The notes under the pieces were generated by a model, which was not told the DNA's origin, did no database searches, and saw only the letters and a list, made by a program, of their open reading frames with translations. A DNA stretch of 64,000 nt from assembly GCF_040954645.1 (NCBI RefSeq), contig NC_092808.1, positions 17,303,383 to 17,367,382 on the forward strand, read 5' to 3'. Below, piece by piece: positions 24,629 to 36,403 of the stretch. The position numbers and the translations under genes were made by a program. Source of the stretch: Diabrotica undecimpunctata (lineage: Eukaryota; Arthropoda; Insecta; Coleoptera; Chrysomelidae). Numbering within the stretch: the first letter of the stretch is position 1; each line of letters starts with the position of its first letter.

Positions 24629-26246
24629 GAAATACACGGGACAAGCGTTTCGGCGTACGTTCCCTACAATTATGGCGGACGTACGTCGTATTAAGCAGTA
24701 GCATGACAATAAATCAAATCCAACGACAAGTAGGACGGAAATCGGCAACTGTGGCGACTGATTACGTTAAAGAGAGTATTAAGGTCGCGGAATATTATCG
24801 TGCACGTATAGTTTCCGGCACGTAGCGTTTCCACTCCAGCAATTGGGCTGCGCGTTCACATTTTCATACATAGAACGTTTCAGTTTGGTTCGGTGAAGAT
24901 ATGATCTCGCTTTTCTCGACAAAAATTATGTGCAATTGCTCTTTTACTTAACGATGAAGAATGAAAAACTGTGTTAAAAATAAGGTTTGAAGTACATCTA
25001 ATGCTAAGAGAAAGGAAGAAGGCATGTGAATACTGGACTTTATACAGAGAATTAATTGATGACGATGAAAATTATTATGGATATTTTAGAATTAATAGGA
25101 TTCAGTTTAAATATGTTTAAAGTATTTTTAAAAAGAAGAGGTATCACTTCCGTACAAAAGTCCTAATTGTTTATCACTTCCGTGATTAATTATCACAAAG
25201 CAATAAAAACACATGCATAAATGACAAAATAGCCTCGAAAATTATTTTTTTAAATACTCTGTATCAAAATCAAACAAATACCTAAATAAACAAGGGAAAA
25301 ACGACGGACATCTAATTCACATTATCCTTACCAACCGGTTACGACTCGTTACGTAGCCGTCGGCATCAGTAAAATATTGTTTTCAAATATACTGAACGGA
25401 AACGTTAAGTGTCTGAAACACTATGTTCCAGTATGCGTTGTTCATATTTAAAACCATTTAAATTATATTTTTCGGAAACTAAACGCTATGTGCTGGAAAC
25501 GCAACGTGCACGATAATATGCCACGACCTTTACCAATAAGAAAAACGTTTCAAACATTATTGGGAGTGCCATTAATGGAAGTACAACCCAATTGCCTTCC
25601 GAGAATGTCGGTAGTATTAATTACAATATTAAATACAAATTTAAAATTACAATCTTCAATATTTCAAACAATGCCGACTGTACTTTTCACATTTTAAAAG
25701 ATTAAGGGCCGCGACCGGTTGTTCAAACGCTAATCAAAACTTGATTGTAATCAAATATTTAATTACAAGCAAATACGTCACAGCAGCTGTCAAAATTATT
25801 AAAAATTGCTTATTATTATTATTGATTTGTAAATAAAAACATGAAATTAATATCAGAAAGAGTTTAATTATGGTTTATTTTAAATTAAAACGCAATATAA
25901 TAAAATTGAATAAAATAAATCAGTCAACATAACCTCAAAATGTGACGTATTTGATTTTAATTAAATATTTGAGTTTTGATTAGCGTTCGAACAACTGTCT
26001 CGCCATATCAATATTTAAAACTGTTGATGTTGCCATGGTAACTTTAAAACAAGCGCGTTTTTGAAAGTTGAATTTAAACACGCTGAGGCGTACTTTAAAT
26101 AAGCAAAATGGGGTACCAAGAAAACAATTAAATTAGAAAATAATAAATAACTGTAGGAAAAATAGAAGCATATATAAATTGATCAAACAGATTCTTACCA
26201 AAACGACCACAAATACAGTAATAACAAACATTATTAACTTCTTCAT
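21758..26246 (-). CDS. Odorant-binding protein, minus-C type (OBP-A)
   Basis: The gene has two exons. Exon 1 is 26246-26199 (48 nt, MKKLIMFVITVFVVVL, a signal peptide) with donor GTAAGAAT. Exon 2 is 22138-21758, after a TTGTTGCAG acceptor, in phase 0. Together they give 142 residues, normal for the family. Four cysteines (in NTCQQDFG, MLCVYRK, ILTICTPP, ESCLDK) fit the minus-C subclass, which lacks C2 and C5 of classic OBPs. The product should be a secreted six-helix carrier of small hydrophobic ligands in sensillar lymph or haemolymph; the ligand cannot be told. The 4060-bp intron holds a LINE fragment, an RTE inserted with target duplication, a Harbinger remnant and a MITE. AATAAA lies about 20 bp after the stop. 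Reading frame intact. Confidence 0.88.
22280..22740 (+). pseudogene. LINE RT fragment in OBP-A intron
   Basis: Out-of-frame pieces read VRQGCVMSPMLFNAYTEQVL, IRYADGTAIMRESLENLQ, KKGLTINAKKTKWMVVG and YLGNWIDCRV, i.e. RT motif B, the YADD box (as YADG), and the palm-thumb region. The same fragment occurs at 32200-32640 in unit B with YADV, so it predates the A/B duplication. Confidence 0.8.
22816..24626 (+). mobile_element. 5'-truncated RTE-type LINE with perfect target duplication
   Basis: The 17-bp GAGAAATACACGGGACA flanks the element at 22799-22815 and 24627-24643. It occurs once, uninterrupted, at 32716-32732 in unit B: the empty site. The ORF covers RT only, broken by shifts near 23040 and 23470-23575. 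It contains GSDGIPAELFKHGG, GNQLECNNYRGITLLN, YQVGFRRGRSTINQI, GLRQGDALACQLFN, the intact catalytic box LAYADDVDII, and the C-terminal GRPKLR segment. A (GAT)n tail at 24597-24626 is typical of RTE elements. The endonuclease half is missing, as usual for 5'-truncated reverse transcription. Confidence 0.92.
24970..25135 (+). pseudogene. PIF/Harbinger transposase N-terminal remnant (unit A)
   Basis: The frame with MLRERKKACEYWTLYREL and the following YYGYFRINRIQFKY matches the start of HARBI1-like transposases. This copy is shorter than the unit B copy, having lost the segment after KYV. No DDE core remains. 24644-24970 and 25136-25700 are intron sequence shared with unit B and hold nothing else recognised. 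Confidence 0.6.
25705..25993. mobile_element. MITE family 2, unit A copy (right end deleted)
   Basis: Terminal repeats are AGGGCC (left) and an inner TTGTTCAAACGCTAATC...GATTAGCGTTCGAACAA pair. The outer right terminus GGCCCT, present in unit B, is lost here together with about 120 bp of flank. Non-coding, AT-rich interior. Confidence 0.7.
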
Positions 26247-26778
26247 ATTGAAAATATAACTCGGTCTGTCACAAATGTTTTTTTTGCAATAGACTTAGTA
26301 CTGGCGTTTTATAGTTTACTGTGGGTTTTTAAGCGTGTTTACTAGAAAGATGATTTTTTATACTAAGACTTGGCAATACTTTTAGGCAATCCCACACAAT
26401 GCATATTATCGATTTTTTATAATTATTTTAATTAAAATAGTCTATAAACTAAAAACAATTAATTAAAATCCATAAAAATAATTACCGGATCTCGTTATTT
26501 ATGGGCAGCATGAAATCAAAAACTTCTTACATTTTTAAGTTGCTAGTTTAGCTTTAATTTTTTTTATTAGCTTTAGTTAAACTTATGCTACTGCTATTCA
26601 TTTAGAAAAAACGTTTGGAATAGAAGAAAATCAAACAAAAATCAATTTAAAATTGCTTTCATAAAGGAAGACGAAAAATATAATTTTTGGGGGTTTTTCG
26701 AGAAACCTATGGAAATCATTAAACTTGCTAGTAATTTATGATGATTAAAATGTAATTTTCACATTGGTTCAGTGCTAA

Positions 26779-27087
26779 AGCAGGCAGTAGACAGCTAAAA
26801 CATGGCCGACTGCTCGTTATCTGTTGTGTGTTGTGTCCGGTGAGGGAACTGGCAAAAAACAAGACAGCACTACTGGCCTACACCGTTCACACGGCGCCAA
26901 TTGTCACGACAATTGAGATTTCGAGTGGTGGGGGACTCACCTCAGTCTACTCCTGAAGACAACTGAATTTTGTGAGGGCAATTGGCAAGGCAATTGGCTT
27001 GAAGTGTTTAGACGAAGAGAATAATTTCATGACAGTCAGTTGTCTGCTGACAATTGTCTCGCCAATTGTCATCGTGTAAACGCGGCT
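26779..27087. mobile_element. TAA-target MITE, copy A1 (internally deleted)
   Basis: It is flanked by TAA on both sides. The right terminus CATCGTGTAAACGCGGCT is intact. About 150 bp of the left part are missing compared with the unit B copy at 34933. The interior is dense in CAATTG/ACAATTG inverted motifs. Confidence 0.75.
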
Positions 27088-27132
27088 TAATAGTAGCTCT
27101 CTCGTTGGCTTATTTAAAAAGAGGCGCTGTAA

Positions 27133-27574
27133 AACCGCGTTTACACGATGACAATTGGCGAAACAATTTTTATTGGACAATTGTCATCACGTGGTTGCGG
27201 ATTGTCGGAGGCCAGTCCAGTTGAACGAGAAGATGTTTATATGTGGCCAACTATTGCCATGGCAATAGACAGCTAAAACATGGCCGCTGTTGTGTCCGAT
27301 GAGGAAACTGGTGAATAAACAAGATAGCACTACTGGCCTACACCGTTCACACGGCGCCAATTGTCGCGACAATTGAGATTTCGAGTGGTGGGGGGCTGAC
27401 TGGGCGCAGTTCATTGTCCTCAGTCTACTCCCGGAGACAACGGAATTTTGGGCCAATTGTGAGGGCAGTTGGCAAGGCAATTGGCCTGAAGTGTTTAGAC
27501 GAAGACAATAATTTCATGCCAGTCAGTTGTCTTCTGACAATTGTCTCTCCAATTGTCATCGTGTAAACGCGGCT
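27133..27574. mobile_element. TAA-target MITE, copy A2
   Basis: Terminal inverted repeats are AACCGCGTTTACACGATGAC and GTCATCGTGTAAACGCGGCT. The left flank is TAA, the right flank TGA, a mutated duplication. Its counterpart in unit B is at 35438-35879. Frames inside are shadows of the repeat and not genes. Confidence 0.85.
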
Positions 27575-28099
27575 TGAGTCAGCATTTTAACCAATGTTGT
27601 TAAGTTGTGGATAGTTTGAATATTAAACACAAAAATAAAATTACTTCCTTTCTGGATGTCCAGGATATCAGTCGTTTAGTGAAAGTATTTCGCGAAAGTC
27701 CGCATTTCTAAGTATACAGTATTTGGGTCAATATTTTGGATGATTTGTATAGCTTCTCTCTTCAAGAGAAGATTTCTATTTTAGAGAAGACTGTGACGAA
27801 TTGAGAGAAATTGAAGTAAAACAAAATCTTAATTCAATTTGGAGAGATTGAAATATTTCAAATAAAAACAAAAAAGAACTATATTGAAATTAGTTTAGAA
27901 GTATGAGCTCTTAAAACCCTTCACTGCATGATTTTTTATTTTTCGTTGCAAAAAAGTTTACGCTGGACTGGATTTTCGTTATTTTATGGGAAAAAATAAC
28001 AAAAAAAAAAATTCTGAGCAATTTTTTTTTATTTTGGAAAAATATAAGTGTTGTTTATGAACAACATTATGCAAAAAAAGGATGTACTTGAAGCAATAT

Positions 28100-29560
28100 T
28101 TAGGAACAATGAAAATTTTTAAAACAGTTCTTCGTTTTAGTGACTTTTCCACACTTTTTACCACACTTTTCGCAGAACACATGTGTATAGCCATTGCACT
28201 ATAGAAATTTGCATCTTTTTGGTTTTTCGGACCATAGAGACCAATGGTGAATTCCATCCAATTGAACATCCTTTATTGGCATGGTCTATGGTGGGTCCTT
28301 TCTCTTCTTTAGCTATAGCCCCTCCTCAGTTTTACTTGTTGAAGGTCTCCTGTCCTGCATAATGCTTCTACCAATTGTGCTCTAAACTGAGATTGTGTGA
28401 CTTTAGGTATCGCAACAGTTCTATGTTCAGCTGAAATCTTATAAAGAATCCAACTGTTAGCAACGGTTAGATCTAGTAGATGAAAAAATAGTCTAAAATA
28501 CAATTTTTTACCCCTTTCATTTTATTTCGTCCCATATTGCTGTCCAACAAATCGACACCGTCCATATGACGGTTGTATTCTTGTACAATACATGATACCT
28601 TAGTTCTTTTATTCTATTTTCTTTCTTGTCATATCTCTTGGCAGTAGTTTTGGGAACTTCGCAACCTTCGGACTATAAAGTCGATACCAACGTGTCTAAT
28701 TTGTTATCTTTCCAGCCTAAGCTACTTATTTCCACACCATCGCATCTAGCAACAAACTCTACACTAGTTCCTCTTCCTTAATTTTGCATAGCCTTTTTAT
28801 CCGGAATCTTACAATTTGGAATCCTCTTCCTTCTTACGGTTCCTAAACTGTGAATACGTTGTTTGGAAAGATACAAGGAGAGGTATAGAAGAGTAATATT
28901 TGTTAAAATAAAGCCTGTGTTTCAAATTCCTGGGAACAATTCTAACCAATCTCACCACAACATTTGCAGTTCGCGTATCCAGAGCTAGAGCATAGACAAA
29001 AAATTTAAAACCCCATTTATGTGGCTTGTTTGGAAGGTACTGCCTCATGTAATGCATAGCTTTGGTAAAACAAATTTGCTCATCGACCGACAGATATTGT
29101 TCCAAAGGAATTCCATCCGAAAATGCTTTATTGAGGTGGTCAATAATTGGTCTAATTTTATAAACTCTATCGTAGTTTGGATTGTCATAAGATAAGGCAT
29201 TCTCGTTATTATTGAAATGTAAAAATTGTCTGATTGTTTCGTACCTATTGACTGACATAGTATTTTTTATTTTCTCAAAGCCAATTTCTTCTGACCAATA
29301 TGCCCTTGTATTGGGCAAATGAACAAGGGATATATAATATTGTAATTCCAAAATACTTTCGGGAATCGTGGGTAAATTGCCATTAATTTGTTTAAACGCA
29401 ACGATCGTCAGTTGGTCGCATTGTAATAATTGCTTACCAATAGGACCTGAAAATCCTCTAGGTAAAGAAGTATTTCCATAAAGATGGTGAAAAGGATGTC
29501 GAAGGGGTAGCTCATCTGAATGTTATACATACAAACCACTAAAGCGGTTTTTTAAGATGT
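28100..29560 (-). pseudogene. piggyBac-type transposase pseudogene (unit A)
   Basis: On the minus strand the order is N-terminal part (PRGFSGPIGKQLL, near 29460), a 180-codon stretch at 29351-28809 (LPNTRAYWSEEIGFEKI, YLSVDEQICFTKAMHYMRQY with the first catalytic Asp, PNKPHKWGFKFFVYA), a disrupted middle, RLFFHLLDLTVANSWILYK at 28503-28309, and a Cys-rich tail (EKCGKKCGKVTKTKNC) ending in a stop at 28100. Multiple stops between 28800 and 28510 inactivate it. A shorter copy lies in unit B. Confidence 0.85.
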
Positions 29561-29569
29561 TCTTGTAAT

Positions 29570-30815
29570 AGTCGTATTAAACCACCCTAACGCCAGTAGT
29601 TACGACTGGTCCGTCACATCCAATAGCCTCAATTTCTTGTAATTTAATTAAACTTTGAATAATACTAGAATTGAATTGAACAACTAAGATTATTAAGAAT
29701 ACTAACAATTGAATAATACTAGATTTGATACTTTCTCATATACCGGGCAGCGGAGACACATGCCCGAAATATTTACACAATGGCTCTTGCACAAGTGTTA
29801 TGTGCTCCACAATTGTTTGACGATAAACCTTTGAGCTAAAGTTTAAACCTTTGAGTAAACTACTTGAGCTAACGTTTTGTCTTTGCGTCCATCAAAGTAG
29901 AGTCCACGTAGAGCTCTATTTTGATGGATAACTACTACCAATAATCAAAAGTTCTTGCATCCTCTGAATATTTGAAGGAGATTTAAGCTTTTCTCTTCTA
30001 ACTATATGTTTGTCGATAACGTTAAAAGCGTCCGCTGAAATGCGACGATCTATCAGAAATGCCATGTCTGCCACATACTTTTGCAAAATTTGTCAACTGA
30101 ATTCTCATCTGATTTTTTTTAACATCTTTAGAGGTAGAAGGTACAGAAACATTTTCTTGAAACGTAAAATCATAAACAATTAACATCATAAACAAAATTA
30201 TTTGTTTCTGAACTTGAAGAGGAATTGCATTCAGATACTAGATTAACAACACTGTCAATAACTACGGTATATTTCTTCTTTTTCCGTTGTTCTCTCTGAA
30301 TAAATTTTTTTGTTTTTCCCTATCAATCGACCTTATCACATATTTCCTCGGACCTCTTTGATGTAATAGAAATTCGCGTTCATCCAGAGGTTATAAAAAA
30401 AACCTCAAATCAAAGTTGTAGATTTTAAAATTATCTACAATAATAATCTGTATAATTTTTTTCCGAAGAGTTACCATTCCTGAGATATTGCGATTCTAAG
30501 AGTCACATTATACATGCACATATAAGCTACGTACATACATATCAGGCACTTAAGACAAATATAAATGCCTATTTGTGTCCCTTGTATATATACATATTAT
30601 ACTAGTCTGAAAACATTTATTCAAAAGATAATCAGTCCCTAACTGAATTCCCTCTGCCCACGTTGCCTGGAAAAGCATCTGACTATTCTATTGTCCGTAG
30701 GTCTCGTTCATATACCTGTTTCTTTTAGTGCTAAAGGTTCAATTCAAGTGAATATCCGTACTTATTACAAGCGTCTATCATTTAGGTTATTTGTGCTATT
30801 TTATAGCTCTAACAA
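29570..30815. other. Spacer in unit A, no clear gene
   Basis: Probably the 5' part of the piggyBac element and its flank. Isolated piggyBac-like words are visible on the minus strand, but no continuous frame. Confidence 0.35.
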
Positions 30816-31119
30816 ATGTCTCAGTTTTGCTTTATTTACAATAAAACTGAAAGTGAGAATAAAACAATTCTGGTTGATCGTAGAATGCCAAATTTAATCG
30901 AGGCTAGTGTCGCGAGAGGTGATGAGTTTACTGAGTATTTAAGAAGGCAAAATTCCGATGACTATACCAAATTACGATAAGTAAAATTACGATACAATAC
31001 CAATGACTCAGCCACATTTAAACAATTTATGAACATCCAGCAAGAGAAAGAGAAAGAAGAGGAAATCGAAGAAGTCTTAACTGTTGAAGTAGACTTTCAA
31101 GAGTATGAATCTGATTAAA
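30816..31119 (+). pseudogene. Conserved-looking ORF remnant, family unknown
   Basis: ATG at 30816 gives 54 codons (MSQFCFIYNKTESENKT..., then RRMPNLIEASVARGDEFTEY) to a stop at 30978. A second frame at about 31010-31119 ends in VDFQEYESD. The start looks like a zinc-finger-type N-terminus seen in repetitive insect ORFs, and the end is acidic. The C-terminal part is repeated in unit B (37348-37449). I do not know the function; a spliced or deleted transposon gene is the likeliest source. Confidence 0.35.
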
Positions 31120-31686
31120 ATATCTAAAGAAATCAAAACAATAGTTAACCAAATAATCAATAGCAATATCAATGATCAATATCAGTAATAAGGTAATATC
31201 TAGACCTTGACGGGCATTGTTCCCTTAAATTATCCTAAAATTGTCTTGACAGTTAGTGTAGAGTGTAGAACTTGGTAGAACTATAGGGGAAACCACAGTA
31301 AAAAACGCGCCGAGTACACTACCTCGTAGATGGCGTGGAAATGTGAAACTTTTCGGAATAAAAACATAATGACCATTTTTGTAAAGAATTTTAAGGTTTA
31401 CAACTTTGGTTTAAGTTTTTTTTTTATAAAACTTACCGTTCGATGGGGATTTTAAAAACTTTATTTATAATGGTAAACCCCAGACCACTATTTGGCTTTC
31501 CGGGAATTTTTGTTATTTTAAATGTTTATATTGACCGAAGTATAACCCTCAGTGGTTGATGTATTTGATAAAAAAAGGTACGTTTCAATAGTAAATTTTT
31601 ATTATAGTTTAATTAAACTTTACATCTAATATAAGTATTAGAGTTGAATAAAATGAAAAATGGACTTAACACATTAACTTATACAG
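31120..31686. other. Unit A/B junction
   Basis: Contains the end of unit A and the start of the repeated unit sequence at about 31505, followed by the 3' UTR of OBP-B. No further gene. Confidence 0.5.
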
Positions 31687-34493
31687 TTAATTCAACCTAT
31701 CTAAACAAGCTTCATAAGAGAAAGCTTTACGCTTAGGAGAGTCATTATGATTTGGTTTACATTCCTTCAAAATTTTTTGTATTGTTTCTTTTGTACGGTG
31801 TGAGTCCCCTCGTAGATTAGTATAAAGACTGTGAACTCTAGCTTCAATTAAATCTCCGTATTCTGACATAAGACCTACTTTGCGATATACACAGAGCATA
31901 ATGGAGCCTATATACTTCTCGTCTTCCTTTTTTACGTTTTTATATCCTTTGGTAAGAATGTAACCCGGTAACAAACCGAAATCCTGCTGACACGTATTTA
32001 AATATTCTCTCAAATTATCCATTTCCTCTTTTCTCTTTTGTTCTTTTGTGGTATCAGCCTGCAACAATGTATTAATATTGTGAAATTTTTTAGAATTTAA
32101 TATAAATCATAGTTATAGAAGGTGCACAAATATAGTGCGTTCATTATCCTAACAGCCTCTTAAAAATTATTGCAAAGTAATAAAAATAAAAATAAGTTTC
32201 TATTAACCGAGGTGTCAGACAGGGATGTGTTATGTCACCGATGTTGTTTAATGCCTACACTGAACAAGTTTTGAGATCGCGTTTAATAATGGTTGCGAAG
32301 GTGTTGAAATCGGTAGTGAAATTATTAATAACATCAGATACGCAGATGTCACCGCCATAATGAGAGAGAGTCTAGAAAACCTTCAAGCTCTATTGAACGC
32401 TGTAAACAACGAATGCACTGAAAAGGGCTTTACGATCAACGCAAAGAAAACAAAATGGATGGTGGTCGGAAAAATTAATATCGAAGACTCAGTTCTAAAT
32501 TAGATAATAAAATCATGTAAAGGGTGGAACACTTTAGATATCTGGGTAATTGGATTGACTGCAGGATTGAAAGTGACGAGGAAATTTCGACCAGAATAGA
32601 ATTTGCACGAGTTTTCTTAGAGTATGAAGAAGGGAAGTGCACTAATCAAGTAGTTGGTTAATACATTTGGATCAGGTCCTTGCAAATTGCACGTTATCTA
32701 AAATTTGACGATCCCGAGAAATACACGGGACAAGCGTTTCGACGTACGTTCCCTACAATTATGGCGGACGTACGTCGTATTAAGCAGTAGCATGACAATA
32801 AATCAAATCCAACGACAAGTAGGACGGAAATGGGCAACTGTGGCGACTGATTACGTTAAAGAGAGTATTAAAGTCGCGGAATATTATCGTGCACGTATAG
32901 TTTCCGGCACGTAGCGTTTCCACTCCAGCAATTGGGCTGCGCGTTCACATTTTCATACATAGAACGTTTCAGTTTGGTTCGGTGAAGATATGATCTCGCT
33001 TTTCTCGACAAAAATTATGTGCAATTGCTCTTTTACTTAACGATGAAGAATGAAAAACTGTGTTAAAAAGAAGGTTTGAAGTACATCCAATGCTAAGAGA
33101 AAGGAAGAAGGCATGTGAATACTGGACTTTATACAGAGAATTAATTGATGACGATGAAAATTATTATGGATATTTTAGAATTAATAGGATTCAGTTTAAA
33201 TATGTTTTAAATTTAATTACACCTTTAGTTAAAAAACAAAATACTACATTTAACGAAGCCATACATATCAAACCAAAAAGTATTTTCAAAAAGAAGAGGT
33301 ATCACTTCCGTACAAAAGTCCTAATTGTTTATCACTTCCGTAATTAATTATCACAAAGCAATAAAAACACATGCATAAATGACAAAATAGCCTCGAAAAT
33401 TATTTTTTTAAATACTCTGTATCAAAATCAAACAAATACCTAAATAAACAAGGGAAAAACGACGGACATCTAATTCACATTATCCTTACCAACCGGTTAC
33501 GACTCGTTACGTAGCCGTCGGCATCAGTAAAATATTGTTTTCAAATATACTGAACGGAAACGTTAAGTGTCTGAAACGCTATGTTCCGGACAGTGTGCGT
33601 TGTTCATATTTAAAACCATTTAAATTATATTTTTCGGAAACTAAACGCTATGTGCTGGAAACGCAACGTGCATGATAATATGCCACGACCTTTACCAATA
33701 AGAAGAATGTTTCAAACAATATTGGGAGTGCCATTAATGGAAGTACAACCCAATTGGCTTCCGAGAATGTCGGTAGTATTAATTACAATATTAAATACAA
33801 ATTTAAAATTACAATATTCAATATTTCAAACAATGCCGACTGTACTTTTCACATTTTAAAAGATTGAGGGCCGCGACCGGTTGTTCAAACGCTAATCAAA
33901 ACTTGATTGTAATCAAATATTTAATTACAAGCAAATATGTCACAGCAGCTGTCAAAATTATTAAAAATTGCTTATTATTATTATTGATTTGCAAATAAAA
34001 ACATGTAATTAACATCAGAAAGAGTTTAATTATGGTTTATTTTAAATTAAAAAACAATATAATAAAATTGAATAAAATAAATCAGTCAACATAACCTCAA
34101 AATGTGACGTATTTGATTTTAATTAAATATTTAAGTTTTGATTAGCCTTCGAACAAGTGGCCCTAATTAATAATTTTTAGTTATGTGAATAAAGCTTTTG
34201 ATACATTTTTTAGTAATATTTTATTCATATTTTTTTATTTGATGTTACAAGGTATGTACTCCTGTCAGGCCAGATCAATATTTAAAACTGTTGATGTTGC
34301 CACGCGCGTTTTTGAAAGTTGAATTTAACACGCTGAGGCGTACTTTAAATAAGCAAAATGGGGTACCAAAAAAAACAATTAAATCAGAAAATAATAACTG
34401 TAGGAAAAATAGAAGCATATACAAATTGATCAAACAGATTCTTACCGAAACAACCACAAATACAGCAATAACAAACATTATTAACTTCTTCAT
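31687..34493 (-). CDS. Odorant-binding protein, minus-C type (OBP-B)
   Basis: Exon 1 is 34493-34446 (MKKLIMFVIAVFVVVS, signal peptide, donor GTAAGAAT). Exon 2 is 32058-31687 after a TTGTTGCAG acceptor, phase 0. Total 139 residues with four cysteines (NTCQQDFG, MLCVYRK, KECKPN, EACLDR). The first two thirds of exon 2 are nearly identical to OBP-A. The last third (HSLYTNLRGDSHRTKETIQ onward) instead matches OBP-C and OBP-D, which suggests gene conversion or an exchange between paralogues. The 2387-bp intron equals that of OBP-A without the RTE. A secreted small-ligand carrier is inferred from the family. Confidence 0.88.
32200..32640 (+). pseudogene. LINE RT fragment in OBP-B intron
   Basis: Paralogue of the fragment at 22280-22740, with the same breakpoints and YADV in place of the catalytic box. 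It shows that the fragment was present before units A and B separated. Confidence 0.8.
33060..33345 (+). pseudogene. PIF/Harbinger transposase N-terminal remnant (unit B)
   Basis: A 95-codon frame, longer than the unit A copy, reads MLRERKKACEYWTLYREL, then YYGYFRINRIQFKYVL, LVKKQNTTFNEAI, which is the N-terminal helical region of HARBI1-like proteins. The DDE domain is absent. It sits in the OBP-B intron in opposite orientation to the host gene. Confidence 0.65.
33867..34164. mobile_element. MITE family 2, unit B copy (complete)
   Basis: 298 bp with outer termini AGGGCC/GGCCCT and inner inverted repeats TTGTTCAAACGCTAATC and GATTAGCCTTCGAACAA. The interior is AT-rich and non-coding. The target duplication is unclear. 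Confidence 0.75.
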
Positions 34494-34932
34494 ATTGAAA
34501 ATATAACTCAGTCTGTCACAAATGTTTTTTTTGCAATAGACTTAGTACTGGCATTTTATAGTTTACTGTGGGTTTTTAAGTGTGTGTACTAGAAAGATGA
34601 TTTTTTATACTAAGACTTGGCAATACTTTTAGGCAATCCCACACAATGCATATTATCGATTTTTTATAATTATTTTAATTAAAATAGTCTATAAACTAAA
34701 AACAATTAAAATCCATAAAAATAATTACCGGATCTCGTTATTTATAGGCAGCATGAAATCAAAAACTTCTTACATTTTTAAGTTGCTAGTTTAGCTTTAA
34801 TTTTTTTCATTAGCTTTAGTTAAACTTATGCTACTGCTATTCATTTAGAAAAAACGTTTGGAATAGAAATCATTAAACTTGCTAGTAATTTATGATGATT
34901 AAAATGTAATTTTTACATTGGTTCAGTCCTAA

Positions 34933-35392
34933 AGCCGCGTTTACACGATGACAATTGGCGAGACAATTGTCATTGGACAATTGTCATCACGTGGTTGCGG
35001 ATTGTCGGAGGCCAGTCCTGTTGAACGAGAAGATGTTTATACGGGGCGAACTATTGTCATGGCAGTAGACAGCTAAAATATGGCCGACTGCTCGTTATCT
35101 GTTGTGTGTTGTGTCCGGTGAGGGAACTGGCAAAAAACAAGACAGCACTACTGGCTTACACCGTTCACACGGCGCCAATTGTCACGACAATTGAGATTTC
35201 GAGTGGTGGGGGACTCACTGGGCGCAGCTCTTTGTCTTCAATCTACTCCTGAAGACAACTGAATTTTGGGCCAATTGTGAGGGCAATTGGCAAGGCAATT
35301 GGCTTGAAGTGTTTAGACGAAGACAATAATTTCATGACAGTCAGTTGTCTGCTGACAATTGTCTCGCCGATTGTCATCGTGTAAACGCGGCT
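34933..35392. mobile_element. TAA-target MITE, copy B1 (complete)
   Basis: 460 bp, bounded by AGCCGCGTTTACACGATGAC and its reverse complement, with TAA on both sides (34930-34932 and 35393-35395). Unit C has the uninterrupted target (38579-38581). A 3-bp TWA target fits the PIF/Harbinger superfamily. Confidence 0.88.
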
Positions 35393-35437
35393 TAATGGTA
35401 GCTCTCTCGTTGGCTTATTTAAAAAGAGGCGCTGTAA

Positions 35438-35879
35438 AACCGCGTTTACACGATGACAATTGGCGAAACAATTGTCATTGGACAATTGTCATCACGTGGT
35501 TGCGGATTGTCGGAGGCCAGTCCAGTTGAACGAGAAGATGTTTATATGTGGCCAACTATTGCCATGGCAATAGACAGCTAAAACATGGCCGCTGTTGTGT
35601 CCGGTGAGGAAACTGGTGAATAAACAAGATAGCACTACTGGCCTACACCGTTCAAACGGCGCCAATTGTCGCGACAATTGAGATTTCGAGTGGTGGGGGG
35701 CTGACTGGGCGCAGCTCATTGTTCTCAGTCTACTCCCGGAGACAACGGAATTTTGGGCTAATTGTGAGGGCAGTTGGCAAGGCAATTGGCCTGAAGTGTT
35801 TAGACGAAGACAATAATTTCATGCTAGTCAGTTGTCTTCTGACAATTGTCTCGCCAATTGTCCTCGTGTAAACGCGGCT
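35438..35879. mobile_element. TAA-target MITE, copy B2 (complete)
   Basis: 442 bp, same termini as copy B1, TAA at 35435-35437 and 35880-35882. It lies only 42 bp from copy B1 in the same orientation. Unit C again lacks it. Confidence 0.88.
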
Positions 35880-36403
35880 TAAGTCAGCATTTTAACCAAT
35901 GTTGTTGTGGGTAGTTTGAAGATTGAACACAAAAATAAAATTACTTCCTTTCTGAATGTCCAGGATATCAGTCGTTTAGTGAAAGTATTTCGCGAAAGTC
36001 CGCATTTCTAAGTATACAGTATTTGGGTCAATATTTTGGATGATTTGTATAGCATCTCTCTTCAAGAGAAGATTTCTATTTTAGACTGTGACGAATTGAG
36101 AGAAATTGAAGTAAAACAAAATCTTAATTCAATTTGGAGAGATTGAAGTATTTCAAATAAAAACAATAAAGAGTTATATTGAAATTAGTTTTGAACCATG
36201 GATTAGAAGTATGAGCTCTTAAAACCCTTCACTGCATGATTTTTTATTTTTCGTTTCAAAAAAGTTTACGCTGGACTGGATTTTCGTTATTTTATGGGAA
36301 AAAATAACAAAAAAAAATTCTGAGCAATTTTTTTTATTTTGGAAAAATAGAAGTGTTGTTTATGAACAACATTATGTAAATAAGGCTGTACTTAAAGCAA
36401 TAT

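Noticed and set aside
25488..25697. 69-codon frame duplicated at 33650-33859
   Set aside because: Conserved only because units A and B are duplicates; no domain, and differences do not favour synonymous sites.
27187..27480. 97-codon minus-strand frames in the MITEs (also 35492-35785)
   Set aside because: They lie wholly inside the inverted-repeat element and mirror its CAATTG motifs; not a gene.
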